Shown here one piece after another: positions 6,762-14,024 of a DNA stretch of 15,523 nt. The DNA is from Candidatus Aminicenantota bacterium (GTDB lineage Bacteria; Acidobacteriota; Aminicenantia; Aminicenantales; Aminicenantaceae). The translations under genes were made by a program, and so were the position numbers. Numbering within the stretch: the first letter of the stretch is position 1; each line of letters opens with the position of its first letter. The stretch spans positions 1 through 15,523 of the forward strand of contig JAFGNQ010000083.1 in the NCBI GenBank assembly GCA_016926925.1, given 5' to 3'. The notes beneath the pieces are model-generated. The model did not search any database and was not told the DNA's origin. It saw only the letters and a program-made list of their open reading frames with translations.

Positions 6762-7556
6762 ATGAAAATGAGCAAAAATGAAGGATCCTCAAGCAATCTG
6801 TTTTCAAAGAGCTTGGAAAAAGGATTAAGGATACTGGATCTCTTTCCTCAGGAAAATGTCTTTTTGAACTTGAAAGAAATATCCCGGAAAACCGACCTGA
6901 ACTGGACCTCTACATGCCGTTATGTCAACACATTGATTCAACTGGGTTACTTGTGCAAGGATTCGGAGACAAAGATGTTGAGGTTAGGGCCAAAAGTTTT
7001 ATCGATGAGTTTCAAAGTGGGAAGAAACCTCGATATATTGTCGGCGATCGCACCTCCTATTGAAGACATATACAAAAAGATCAACATGACCATCGAAGTA
7101 GCGCTCTTCGATGATGATTCACTGGTCGTGATCTACAGAAAAGAGGCCAAGGATACTTTGATATTTCGTTACCCGACCATAATCAAATCTTTGCACTGCA
7201 CATGCATGGGGAAAGCATTTCTTGCCGGCCTTCCGGAGAAGGAAAAGCTAGCATCAATCTCCCGCCTTGATTTGGAAAAACGAACAAAATATTCCATTGC
7301 GGATGTGGAAAGCCTGCTCTTCGATTTGGAAAAGACGAAAAAGAGGGGCTACTCTCTGAATAATGAAGAATACATTCCAGGTCTGATCGGGATATGTGCG
7401 CCTTTATTCAATCGAGTAACGAACCGCCCGGCAGGGGCTGTCAGCTTTGCCTCTTCTACGATTCAAAATTCGATCCAATCCATCGAACAAAAGTATTCGA
7501 AAATCATTGTCAGCTTAGCCCAAGATATCTCGGACAGCATGTCCCATCTGATATAA
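6762..7556 (+). CDS. IclR-family transcriptional regulator
   Basis: A 264-residue one-component regulator of normal family length. The N-terminal winged helix-turn-helix spans about 16-72 (SLEKGLRILDLF, LKEISRKTDLNWTSTCRYVNTL, LGYL). The C-terminal GAF-like effector domain spans about 90-260, with the family landmarks CMGKAFLA (148-155), RGYSLNNEEYIPGLIGI (195-211) and GAVSFA (225-230). Family members bind small carboxylates, aromatics or sugar acids; the ligand here is unknown. It is transcribed in the same direction as the hydrolase / PLP protein / amidohydrolase genes that start 112 bases downstream, and is the obvious candidate to control them. The ATG at 6762 has no SD and directly follows the operator. 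An in-frame ATG at 6768 is an alternative start. Confidence 0.9.
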   Translation: MKMSKNEGSSSNLFSKSLEKGLRILDLFPQENVFLNLKEISRKTDLNWTSTCRYVNTLIQLGYLCKDSETKMLRLGPKVLSMSFKVGRNLDILSAIAPPIEDIYKKINMTIEVALFDDDSLVVIYRKEAKDTLIFRYPTIIKSLHCTCMGKAFLAGLPEKEKLASISRLDLEKRTKYSIADVESLLFDLEKTKKRGYSLNNEEYIPGLIGICAPLFNRVTNRPAGAVSFASSTIQNSIQSIEQKYSKIIVSLAQDISDSMSHLI

Positions 7557-7656
7557 AGCGAGAATTCGGGAAATTTATAGAAAATAATGCTGGACGGAAA
7601 GACCCGATCCGGAGTTAAAAACAATAATCGATAGATAAAACAAAAATCCAATAACT

Positions 7657-7663
7657 TAGGAGG
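7657..7663 (+). promoter_or_regulatory. Strong Shine-Dalgarno site deciding a TTG start
   Basis: TAGGAGG lies five bases before a TTG at 7669. There is no in-frame ATG near the signal peptide start, so the SD supports TTG initiation of the CocE/NonD hydrolase. Confidence 0.75.
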
Positions 7664-7668
7664 TTGAA

Positions 7669-9417
7669 TTGTCAAAAGGAATCAGGTTTTTTGCACTCCT
7701 GACCGCATTTGTCTTCTTATTCACCTGTGCAGGATATTCACAGGCTCAGCTTTCTCAGCCTGAATTCGGGATGAAACTCAAATGCAATGTGAGAGTGCCC
7801 ATGCGCGATGGAGTGGAACTTTCGGCGGATATGTTCCTGCCGGATGCCGAGGGAAAGTTTCCCGTCATACTCATCAGGACTCCCTATGATAACAATAACT
7901 TCGTCAGGGCCGGATACGGGCCTTACTTTGCTCAAAGGGGTTATATTTTCATGGTGCAGGATGTCCGGGGAAGAGGCGATTCGGATGGAAAGTTCGATCC
8001 CTTTATCAATGAAGCCAGGGACGGTTACGATACACACGAGTGGATCGGCAGGCAAGAGTGGTCCAATGGAAAAATCGGCTCCTTCGGAGGCTCCTATCAG
8101 GGCTGGACGCAGGTTTATCCCGCCACCTTAAAAAGCCGGTATTACACGGCCATGGTTCCGGAGGTAACGCCGCCCGATCCTTTCCTCAATTTTCCGATTC
8201 AGAATGGAGCCCTGATGATGTCAGCTCTTGAATGGGTCGTGATGATCGATGGAAAAACGATGCAGGACATGACCCACCTGGTCTGGGAGAAAATTTATGA
8301 TCACCTTCCCGTCATTGATATGGATAAAGAAGCCGGGCGGGATTCTTTTTTCTGGAGAGAGTGGATCGAGCATTCCACCTGGGACGAATATTGGGACGAG
8401 CGAAGCTACCAGGAAAAATTAGCCAAGATGGACATGCCGGCTATCCACATCACCGGCTGGTATGATGACGATCAACCCGGCTGTATTCAGAACTTCATGG
8501 CCATGTCCGAGCATGCCAAATCAATCGGAAAAGGAAAACATCAAAAATTGATGGTGGGTCCGTGGCCTCACGCTATCAACAGAAAACAAAAATTGGGTGA
8601 TTTCGATTATGGCCCCAACTCACTTATTGATCTTAACAATTTGTATATAAGATGGTTCGACTATTGGCTCAAAGGAAAAGATACCGGGGTTCTCGATGAT
8701 GCCCCTGTTAAGATATTCGTCATGGGGGATAACGAGTGGAGGGACGAGAATGAATGGCCGCTTGAAAGAACGGTCTACACGAAATACTATTTTCATTCCG
8801 GCGGCAGGGCAAACTCATTTTTCGGCGACGGGAAATTGGATGTATCCCCGCCTGAGAAGGAAAAGCCCGACACATACATTTATGATCCGGCAAGCCCCGT
8901 GCCTTTCATTTACGCTCCTGCGAGCTTCCAGCTCGGCGCCAACGAGGACCAGCGTCCGGTTGAACGCCGGGACGATGTTCTCTGTTACACAAGTGAAATC
9001 TTGGAGGAAGATCTTGAAGTCACAGGCCCTTTATCGGCCAAACTGTACTTTTCCTCGGATGTGACCGATACGGATTTTTTTGTCCGGCTTGTGGATGTCC
9101 TTCCCAACGGCTATGCCATGAGAGTCAACGATAATATATGCAAGACCCGTTTCAGAAATTCCTTCAGAGTGGCGGAGCCTATGGTGCCGGGAAAAGTCTA
9201 CGGGATCGACATCGACCTCTGGGCGACGAGCCTCGTCTTTAAAAAGGGCCACAGAATCAGGGTCGATGTAACGAGCAGTGCCTTTCCAAAATTCAGCAGG
9301 AACTTGAATACAGGAGAAAAACCTGGATTCGGGACCGAGATGAAAATCGCGGACCAGACAATCTACCATAACGCAAAATATCCGTCGCATATCATACTGC
9401 CCATAATTCCCAGATAA
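7669..9417 (+). CDS. Exported CocE/NonD-family hydrolase (X-Pro dipeptidyl-peptidase S15 family)
   Basis: A 582-residue exported alpha/beta-hydrolase. The signal peptide spans about 1-24 (cleavage in the AGYSQAQ region). The catalytic domain spans about 40-345 (peptidase S15 type). It carries the nucleophile elbow G-G-S142-Y-Q-G, a candidate acid in HITGWYDDD (Asp266-268) and a candidate catalytic His301 in VGPWPHA. The C-terminal jelly-roll domain spans about 365-578 and includes VTGPLSAKLYFSSD and the RIRVDVTSSAFPKF strands typical of X-Pro dipeptidyl-peptidase C-terminal domains. Relatives include cocaine esterase, alpha-amino acid ester hydrolases, glutaryl-7-ACA acylase-like enzymes and X-prolyl dipeptidyl peptidases, so an ester or peptide substrate is likely but cannot be specified. 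The PLP-protein gene starts 22 bases downstream, indicating an operon. Confidence 0.9.
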   Translation: MSKGIRFFALLTAFVFLFTCAGYSQAQLSQPEFGMKLKCNVRVPMRDGVELSADMFLPDAEGKFPVILIRTPYDNNNFVRAGYGPYFAQRGYIFMVQDVRGRGDSDGKFDPFINEARDGYDTHEWIGRQEWSNGKIGSFGGSYQGWTQVYPATLKSRYYTAMVPEVTPPDPFLNFPIQNGALMMSALEWVVMIDGKTMQDMTHLVWEKIYDHLPVIDMDKEAGRDSFFWREWIEHSTWDEYWDERSYQEKLAKMDMPAIHITGWYDDDQPGCIQNFMAMSEHAKSIGKGKHQKLMVGPWPHAINRKQKLGDFDYGPNSLIDLNNLYIRWFDYWLKGKDTGVLDDAPVKIFVMGDNEWRDENEWPLERTVYTKYYFHSGGRANSFFGDGKLDVSPPEKEKPDTYIYDPASPVPFIYAPASFQLGANEDQRPVERRDDVLCYTSEILEEDLEVTGPLSAKLYFSSDVTDTDFFVRLVDVLPNGYAMRVNDNICKTRFRNSFRVAEPMVPGKVYGIDIDLWATSLVFKKGHRIRVDVTSSAFPKFSRNLNTGEKPGFGTEMKIADQTIYHNAKYPSHIILPIIPR

Positions 9418-9439
9418 AGATACAATTAAGGAGAGAATC

Positions 9440-10609
9440 GTGAATATCGATGACATGCTGTTGCGGCCTGTGTGGTTCGAGATAGACCTGGATGCCATGA
9501 GGCATAACTTTTTGGAGGCACAAAGGCTTGCCGGCGAAGATGTGAAAATCATATGTTCGCTGAAATGCGACGCTTGGGGTTTTGGATATCTGGAAGCCGC
9601 AGAGGAAGTCCTCTCTTTAGGAGCTTACGGCGTGGCTGTGGCGGATCTTTTTGAAGCCATCAATCTCCGGCGGCACGGAATCCAAGCGCCCATTCTCTTG
9701 TACGCCAACAACCTTTCTTCAACAGCCGATAAGGTAGTCGAGTTCAACCTGATACCAACGGTGACGGATTGGGATTCCGCCGTGGAATATTCGAAAAAGG
9801 CCCCGCTGCCTATCGATGTCTATGTCAAGGTGGATATAGGGTTGAACAGGATCGGAGTTCTGCCGGAAACGGCGGTTAATTTTGTCGATAAATTGCTGGA
9901 ACTCGAGAATATCTGTGTGGCCGGGATTTACACGCATTTTCATTTCAGCGAAGATGAAAATTATATGAATTGGCAGTTCAAAAGATTCACCGGTGTTTTA
10001 GAGGATCTCGAGAAGAAAGGGATAGATATTCCGGTTAAAATGGCGTCCGCCACACCCTCGCTTCTGAATTATGCGCACATGTCCTTGAATTTCGTGGATC
10101 CAGGACGGTTGATATTCGGGAATCCGGTTGTCTCCAGGCCGAAGAGAGCCGCTGACCTCAAACCGGTATTCCGTTCTTTAAAAACGCGGATCGTGGAACT
10201 CAAGACGCTCAAACCCAGGGAAAAATTCAGTGAACAGAGCCCTTATGCCGTCAACAAGGATATGTGTATAGGCGTTATCCCGGTTGGCTGGGGTGACGGC
10301 TATTCCAGAGATCATTCGGCTGCCGGAGCGGCATTGGTTCGCGGGAAAAGAGTTGCCGTATTGGGTGACGTGTGTTTCGAGCATACCGTCGTCGATCTGA
10401 CGGATGTTCCCGAGGCCAAAATAGGAGACGAAGTCGTCCTTATCGGGAAACAGGGGGACGAACATATCGCCCTCGAGGAGATAGCCGCTATCCGCAACAC
10501 GGACCTGCATGAAGTCTGTCAGAGTGTCAAAAAACATATTCCCCGGCTCTATTGGAAGAACGGAAAACCGTTCAAGCTGATCACCCCTTTGGGGGAGACT
10601 CGTTTTTAG
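9440..10609 (+). CDS. Alanine-racemase-fold PLP protein with a remodelled active site
   Basis: A 389-residue cytoplasmic protein with no signal peptide. It begins at GTG behind AAGGAG (9428-9433). The TIM-barrel domain (about 8-245) keeps the PLP lysine (Lys42 in SLKCDAWGFG), Lys130 and Arg137 (VKVDIGLNRIG) and His166 (YTHF). The C-terminal beta domain (about 245-375) is recognisable from IGVIPVGWGDGY, GDEVVLIG and HIPRLY. By eye against Geobacillus stearothermophilus Alr recalled from memory, key positions differ. Catalytic Tyr265 aligns with Glu265 (KFSEQ versus KVSYG), Arg219 at the pyridine nitrogen with Asp220 (FVDPG), Tyr43 with Trp46, Tyr284 with Trp284, Ser204 with Ala204, and Met312-Asp313 with Phe313-Glu314. 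It is therefore unlikely to be an ordinary alanine racemase. A racemase, epimerase, lyase, aldolase or decarboxylase with another substrate is possible. Its place between two hydrolase genes suggests a catabolic role. Confidence 0.88.
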   Translation: MNIDDMLLRPVWFEIDLDAMRHNFLEAQRLAGEDVKIICSLKCDAWGFGYLEAAEEVLSLGAYGVAVADLFEAINLRRHGIQAPILLYANNLSSTADKVVEFNLIPTVTDWDSAVEYSKKAPLPIDVYVKVDIGLNRIGVLPETAVNFVDKLLELENICVAGIYTHFHFSEDENYMNWQFKRFTGVLEDLEKKGIDIPVKMASATPSLLNYAHMSLNFVDPGRLIFGNPVVSRPKRAADLKPVFRSLKTRIVELKTLKPREKFSEQSPYAVNKDMCIGVIPVGWGDGYSRDHSAAGAALVRGKRVAVLGDVCFEHTVVDLTDVPEAKIGDEVVLIGKQGDEHIALEEIAAIRNTDLHEVCQSVKKHIPRLYWKNGKPFKLITPLGETRF

Positions 10610-10645
10610 CCGTAAGGGCAATTCGGGGAAGTAAAAAAATGGGAT

Positions 10646-10652
10646 AAGGAGG
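10646..10652 (+). promoter_or_regulatory. Shine-Dalgarno site of the amidohydrolase gene
   Basis: AAGGAGG lies eight bases before the ATG at 10661. No promoter is apparent in the 51-base gap after the preceding gene, which supports co-transcription. Confidence 0.7.
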
Positions 10653-10660
10653 CTTTCAAA

Positions 10661-11956
10661 ATGAAAAGAAGATCTCAGGGAAATAAGCTTTTCTATTTCA
10701 TAATTCTTTTTATCATATTTTTTTCATGTGTAGGCTTGGCATCTCATGGAGAAAAATCTTTACCTGTCAAAGCGCTCGTCAATGTCAGGATCGTCGATGC
10801 CGTAAACGAGGTTCCCGTTGAAAACGGGGTGATCCTGATTCGCGGCAACGTTATTTCGGATGTAGGAGAAAGCGGCCGGATTGACATCCCAAAAGGTGCC
10901 GAAGTTTTCGATCTATCCGGCATGACGGTTATGCCCGGCTTGATCGATCTTCATTACCACTCCATGCTCTATCATGAAAGCGCCTATTCATCTAACACCT
11001 GGGAAGAGCCGGATGCCCTGACTGCTTTAAGAGCCGCCAAAAACCTGAAAACGAGCCTCGAAGCGGGAGTGACCACGGTAAGGGATATAGGCGGAGTGAG
11101 AGAAATCCCGGGCGCTCTGAAGAATGCCTTGGCGCTGAAACTGTTTCCGGGCCCTCGATTTTATACTGCAGGCAGGATCATAACCAACTCGGGCGGCCAT
11201 GCCTGGGAAATCGCGGAGGTGGCGGACGGAAAAGACCAAATCATCCGTACCATCCGCAGCCGTTTTCCGGAAGGAGCGCCGACCTGCGATTTCATCAAAG
11301 TCACCTGGAACCTTCCCGGAGGTTATACCGATGAGGAAATCCGGACTGCTGTCGAGACGACCCATAGATACGGCAGAAAGATCGCCATCCATGCCTTCCA
11401 GCCCGAGTCGATACAGGCCTGCGTCGAATACGGGACAGACACCATCGAACACGGCTGGGGAATAGATGCAAAGACGATTCCCCTTGCCGTTAAAAACAAA
11501 ACCATCATCGTTCCCACCATGTATGTCGTTGCCAAGACGCTATCCGATGAAAAGGTCAAAGAAGAATATGAGGGAGACACACTGAAAAGAGTGCTGGATC
11601 AGTGGCAAAAATACTGGGTCATGATTCTCGATCATTTGAAACCCTATGTCGCGGCCGGAGGATTGATCGCTCTGGGAACGGACTGCGGCTGTTTCCCGCT
11701 GGATTTCAGCGATGCCCCGAACGAACTGATCACTTATAGAGAGCTCGGTCTCACGCCTTTCCAGATCGTTCAGGCGGGTACTATCAATGCTGCAAGAGCC
11801 ATCGGTATCGAGGACAGGACCGGAACTCTGGAAAAAGGGAAGTGGGCGGATATAATTGTCCTGGACGGCAATCCTCTGGATGAATTGGAGTCTTTAAAAA
11901 AATTAAAGATGGTGATACTCGACGGCGAAGTCGTTGTAGATACCAGGGCTTTTTGA
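10661..11956 (+). CDS. Exported metal-dependent amidohydrolase, imidazolonepropionase/prolidase-like
   Basis: A 431-residue amidohydrolase-superfamily enzyme. An N-terminal hydrophobic segment (about 10-24) contains FFS-Cys23, so it is exported and may be a lipoprotein (non-canonical lipobox). A small beta domain flanks the TIM barrel (VNVRIVDAV at 41-49; ADIIVLDGNPLDEL at 396-409). Metal ligands are visible: H98-x-H100 in LIDLHYH, Lys213 (FIKVT) as the probable bridging carboxylated lysine, His244 (AIHAF), His264 (IEHGW) and Asp341 (GTDCG). This set matches the Xaa-Pro dipeptidase / imidazolonepropionase-related group, which hydrolyse dipeptides or cyclic amides. It is the third gene of the run begun by the CocE-like hydrolase. 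A peptidase acting on an oligopeptide or N-acyl product is the best guess. Confidence 0.88.
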   Translation: MKRRSQGNKLFYFIILFIIFFSCVGLASHGEKSLPVKALVNVRIVDAVNEVPVENGVILIRGNVISDVGESGRIDIPKGAEVFDLSGMTVMPGLIDLHYHSMLYHESAYSSNTWEEPDALTALRAAKNLKTSLEAGVTTVRDIGGVREIPGALKNALALKLFPGPRFYTAGRIITNSGGHAWEIAEVADGKDQIIRTIRSRFPEGAPTCDFIKVTWNLPGGYTDEEIRTAVETTHRYGRKIAIHAFQPESIQACVEYGTDTIEHGWGIDAKTIPLAVKNKTIIVPTMYVVAKTLSDEKVKEEYEGDTLKRVLDQWQKYWVMILDHLKPYVAAGGLIALGTDCGCFPLDFSDAPNELITYRELGLTPFQIVQAGTINAARAIGIEDRTGTLEKGKWADIIVLDGNPLDELESLKKLKMVILDGEVVVDTRAF

Positions 11957-11970
11957 GCATTGCCCTGGTA
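11941..11970 (+). terminator. Perfect 9-bp hairpin overlapping the amidohydrolase stop codon
   Basis: TACCAGGGC (11941-11949) pairs exactly with GCCCTGGTA (11962-11970). The 12-base loop contains the TGA stop (11954-11956). No T run follows on either strand, so it is not a classical intrinsic terminator. It may stabilise the 3' end or help separate the converging transcripts. Confidence 0.4.
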
Positions 11971-12018
11971 CCTAGAAGGAGGGAGTGAGGAAATTAAGAA
12001 GGATTTATTTTAACTGAA

Positions 12019-12462
12019 TCATTCAGGTTCATGCTGTTCTTCCGGAGGCTGTTTCTTCCAAGGAGGCTCTCGAAAGGGCCTTCGGCGATCTGGCCATGGC
12101 GGACGATCCGGGAAAAAGCCTGGGGGGCCTTGCTCGAGTCGCTCCTTTTGCTCGGGAGTGAGGAGGGGATCCAAATCTTTAAGAAGAGATTCTCTTTCAG
12201 TCTCCATATCGAAAAAAAACTTTCCGCGCATTTCTTCCATGCGACTTGCATGTTTCTGGAGCACGGCTCTGATCTGTTCTTTTTGCTCAGGCTCAGGTTG
12301 GATGATGCGCTCCATAAAATGCACGAACCTGTCCGGTTGACGGACGGCAAAGGTTTTCCGGATCTTTTGGCGCACCAGAGCCCTGTTGAGCATAGCCCCC
12401 ATAACGACTCCTATGATCAGGGTGACTATTATTATCAAGGCTATCTTGGCTTTTATATTCAT
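12019..12462 (-). CDS. Spy/CpxP/CnrX-like membrane-anchored periplasmic protein
   Basis: A 147-residue protein with one N-terminal hydrophobic segment (about 7-24) that could be an anchor or uncleaved signal. A helical charged region follows (about 44-111) with a PEPEQKEQI stretch (56-64) and LTPEQ (101-105), the signature of the Spy/CpxP/ZraP LTxxQ and heavy-metal-resistance families. The tail (112-147) is rich in proline and charged residues. Candidate metal or redox ligands are His48, His71, Met75, Met78 and His144; no cysteine is present. Its SD (GGAG, complement of 12470-12473) lies seven bases before the ATG. It is the third gene of an operon with an ECF sigma factor and an anti-sigma protein, an arrangement recalling CnrX with CnrY and CnrH, so it may be the periplasmic sensor or the effector of that system. 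Confidence 0.75.
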   Translation of the reverse strand: MNIKAKIALIIIVTLIIGVVMGAMLNRALVRQKIRKTFAVRQPDRFVHFMERIIQPEPEQKEQIRAVLQKHASRMEEMRGKFFFDMETERESLLKDLDPLLTPEQKERLEQGPPGFFPDRPPWPDRRRPFREPPWKKQPPEEQHEPE

Positions 12463-12477
12463 CGCATTTCTCCAAAA

Positions 12478-12894
12478 TCAGAATAAAGGCAGCTCGAGGA
12501 TCTCTTCGACGACGGAATCGGAGGCGAAAATGATTTCGTCCTGGGGAAGGATATCGTTTTTGATCAGATTGTAGGAAACGAGAACAAGCAGAATCAGGGC
12601 GCTTACAATGGCCATCCGCCGAAAAGTGAGTTTGAATGTTTCATAAAAAAGCTCCAAGCCGTTTTTCTGCTTTGTGCGCAAAGATTCGATTCTCCCCATA
12701 ACTCTTTCCGCGAAATTGGGGCCGAAAGAAGAGGGAGCGCTGTCCGTGACGGCTTGACGCTGTGCCAGAATCAGCGCCTTCTCTTCACGCAGTTCTTCCG
12801 AGCTTTCGAGCGCATTAATCAAGCGCCTCTGTTCTTTTTCACTAAGAGTAGTGTCCAGAGACCGGTAAAGCAATTTTAAGCTTTTTTTATCCAT
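12478..12894 (-). CDS. Probable membrane anti-sigma factor
   Basis: A 138-residue protein with a cytoplasmic N-terminal part (1-92, helical, charged), one transmembrane segment (about 93-112, MAIVSALILLVLVSYNLI) and a short acidic periplasmic tail (113-138). It starts 17 bases after the stop of the ECF sigma gene, behind AGGGG, and ends 15 bases before the Spy-like gene. Size, topology and position fit an anti-sigma factor that sequesters the ECF sigma at the membrane. The zinc-binding H-x3-C-x2-C motif of ZAS-type anti-sigmas is absent, so it belongs to a non-zinc class. The call rests mainly on context and topology. Confidence 0.7.
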   Translation of the reverse strand: MDKKSLKLLYRSLDTTLSEKEQRRLINALESSEELREEKALILAQRQAVTDSAPSSFGPNFAERVMGRIESLRTKQKNGLELFYETFKLTFRRMAIVSALILLVLVSYNLIKNDILPQDEIIFASDSVVEEILELPLF

Positions 12895-12911
12895 AGCTAT
12901 CCCCTAATCCA

Positions 12912-13514
12912 TCATGACTTCTCTTTGTATAATGGAGTGAGTATTTTTTTGAGTTTCATCTGTCCCCGGGACAGCCGCGAGAGAACCGTCCCCACAGGGA
13001 TGTTGAGAATTTTTGCCGTTTCTTCCGTGGAATAACCGTCGATCAACCTCAGGACAAGAACCGTCCTGAATTTTGAAGGCAGTTTTTGAAGCCCCTCTTC
13101 AATCAATTCTCTAATTTCCTTCTTATCGTTGTGATTATGGGCATCCGCAATGTCTTCAATCGAATCATCGGATTTTGTGAAGAAGAGCTTTCTTTGACGC
13201 TTACGCCGTCTGATCTCGTTCAATGAGAGGTTGATGGCAATTCGGGTCAGGTAGGTGGCTAAACCAGCTTCTCCTCTGAATCTGTCAAGAGATTTGTAGA
13301 ATCGGATAAACGTCTCTTGTCCGATATCTTCTGCTTCCTGGCAGTATCCTAACATACCGATCACCGTGGCAGCAATACGAGACTCGTTTTTTTTTACGAT
13401 CACTTTGAATGCCTCATGGTCGCCGTTCCGAGCGCTTGCGATCAACTCCTGCTCGTTCAGTTTGATCTCCTGCATGTGCGAATTCATCCACCTCTCTAAG
13501 ACTATCTCGGGCAT
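12912..13514 (-). CDS. ECF-type RNA polymerase sigma factor
   Basis: A 200-residue group 4 (ECF) sigma factor. Region 2 spans about 33-105, with AEDIGQETFIRFYKSLDRF (core and -10 binding) and LATYLTRIAINLSLNEIRRRKR. Region 4 spans about 137-192, with LPSKFRTVLVLRLIDGYSTEE and a helix-turn-helix in IPVGTVLSRLSRG that reads the -35. The start is uncertain: Met1 has a weak GTGAG upstream, while Met10 is preceded by GAGAGG only three bases away. The gene heads a minus-strand operon with an anti-sigma and a Spy-like protein, behind a sigma-70-like promoter. A role in envelope stress or metal response is inferred from the neighbours. Confidence 0.9.
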   Translation of the reverse strand: MPEIVLERWMNSHMQEIKLNEQELIASARNGDHEAFKVIVKKNESRIAATVIGMLGYCQEAEDIGQETFIRFYKSLDRFRGEAGLATYLTRIAINLSLNEIRRRKRQRKLFFTKSDDSIEDIADAHNHNDKKEIRELIEEGLQKLPSKFRTVLVLRLIDGYSTEETAKILNIPVGTVLSRLSRGQMKLKKILTPLYKEKS

Positions 13515-14024
13515 TTTCTCACTTGATTAGACATCCGCTTCAAGGCTTTTATTCCCTTTTATTGTAATGGTTTGTGACATATCGAACAAGGCCTCTCAGG
13601 TATCCTTCAGGTCCAGGAAGGTGCTCGTCACAGTCTGTTTTCGTTGAAGACCCCCCCATTAACCACCATGCGACTCAACCGAACTATGATGAGCACTTGT
13701 ATTTCTTAGGCCGTTAAGCAGCCCATAAAAGCATTTGTGTGTTTTTATATACCGCACCTGTCATCCAAGAACGGTGAAAACAGAGTGAGCCCCTCACTAG
13801 CAATTCCTCAACCTCAATACATCTCATATAGAATTGAATTTGTTCCTCTTCCCTGTCTTCATGGCTAATGAAGGAACCCGAAAAACGTGGATAAGGCTTT
13901 TATACTTCGTCTCGGGTATAATAAACTGGAATGAGTCGGACAATTTGAGCGACGGTCGATATTCGATCCTGTATGATATAATGCCGAAATATTTCATAAA
14001 CAGGGCTTTTTATGAGATTGAAAC
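13515..14024. other. Divergent intergenic region, ECF operon and TAXI gene
   Basis: These 510 bases contain the minus-strand promoter of the ECF operon and no convincing gene. A perfect small inverted repeat AGTGAG-CCC-CTCACT lies at 13784-13798. Two TATAAT boxes on the plus strand (13917-13922 and 13977-13982) could serve the TAXI gene, but neither has a good -35 at 16-18 bases. A C7 run lies at about 13651-13657. No tRNA or recognised ncRNA was found. Confidence 0.5.
13561..13589 (-). promoter_or_regulatory. Sigma-70-like promoter of the ECF sigma operon
   Basis: On the minus strand TTGTTC (complement of 13584-13589) and TACAAT (complement of 13561-13566) are separated by 17 bases. Transcription would begin near 13553, about 40 bases before the sigma gene start. 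Confidence 0.55.

Noticed and set aside
7669..7740. CocE-like hydrolase as a lipoprotein via Cys20
   Set aside because: The residues before the cysteine (LFT) fit a lipobox poorly, and a normal Sec cleavage site near AGYSQA follows.
13825..13834. CATATAGAAT identical to 6731-6740 in the IclR operator region, suggesting the TAXI gene belongs to the regulon
   Set aside because: Only one half-site is present, without an inverted partner, in AT-rich sequence; chance is sufficient.
13873..13878. GGAACC as a possible ECF-type -35 for autoregulation
   Set aside because: It is on the plus strand, facing away from the ECF operon, and the nearest CGTC-like -10 is about 29 bases away instead of about 16.
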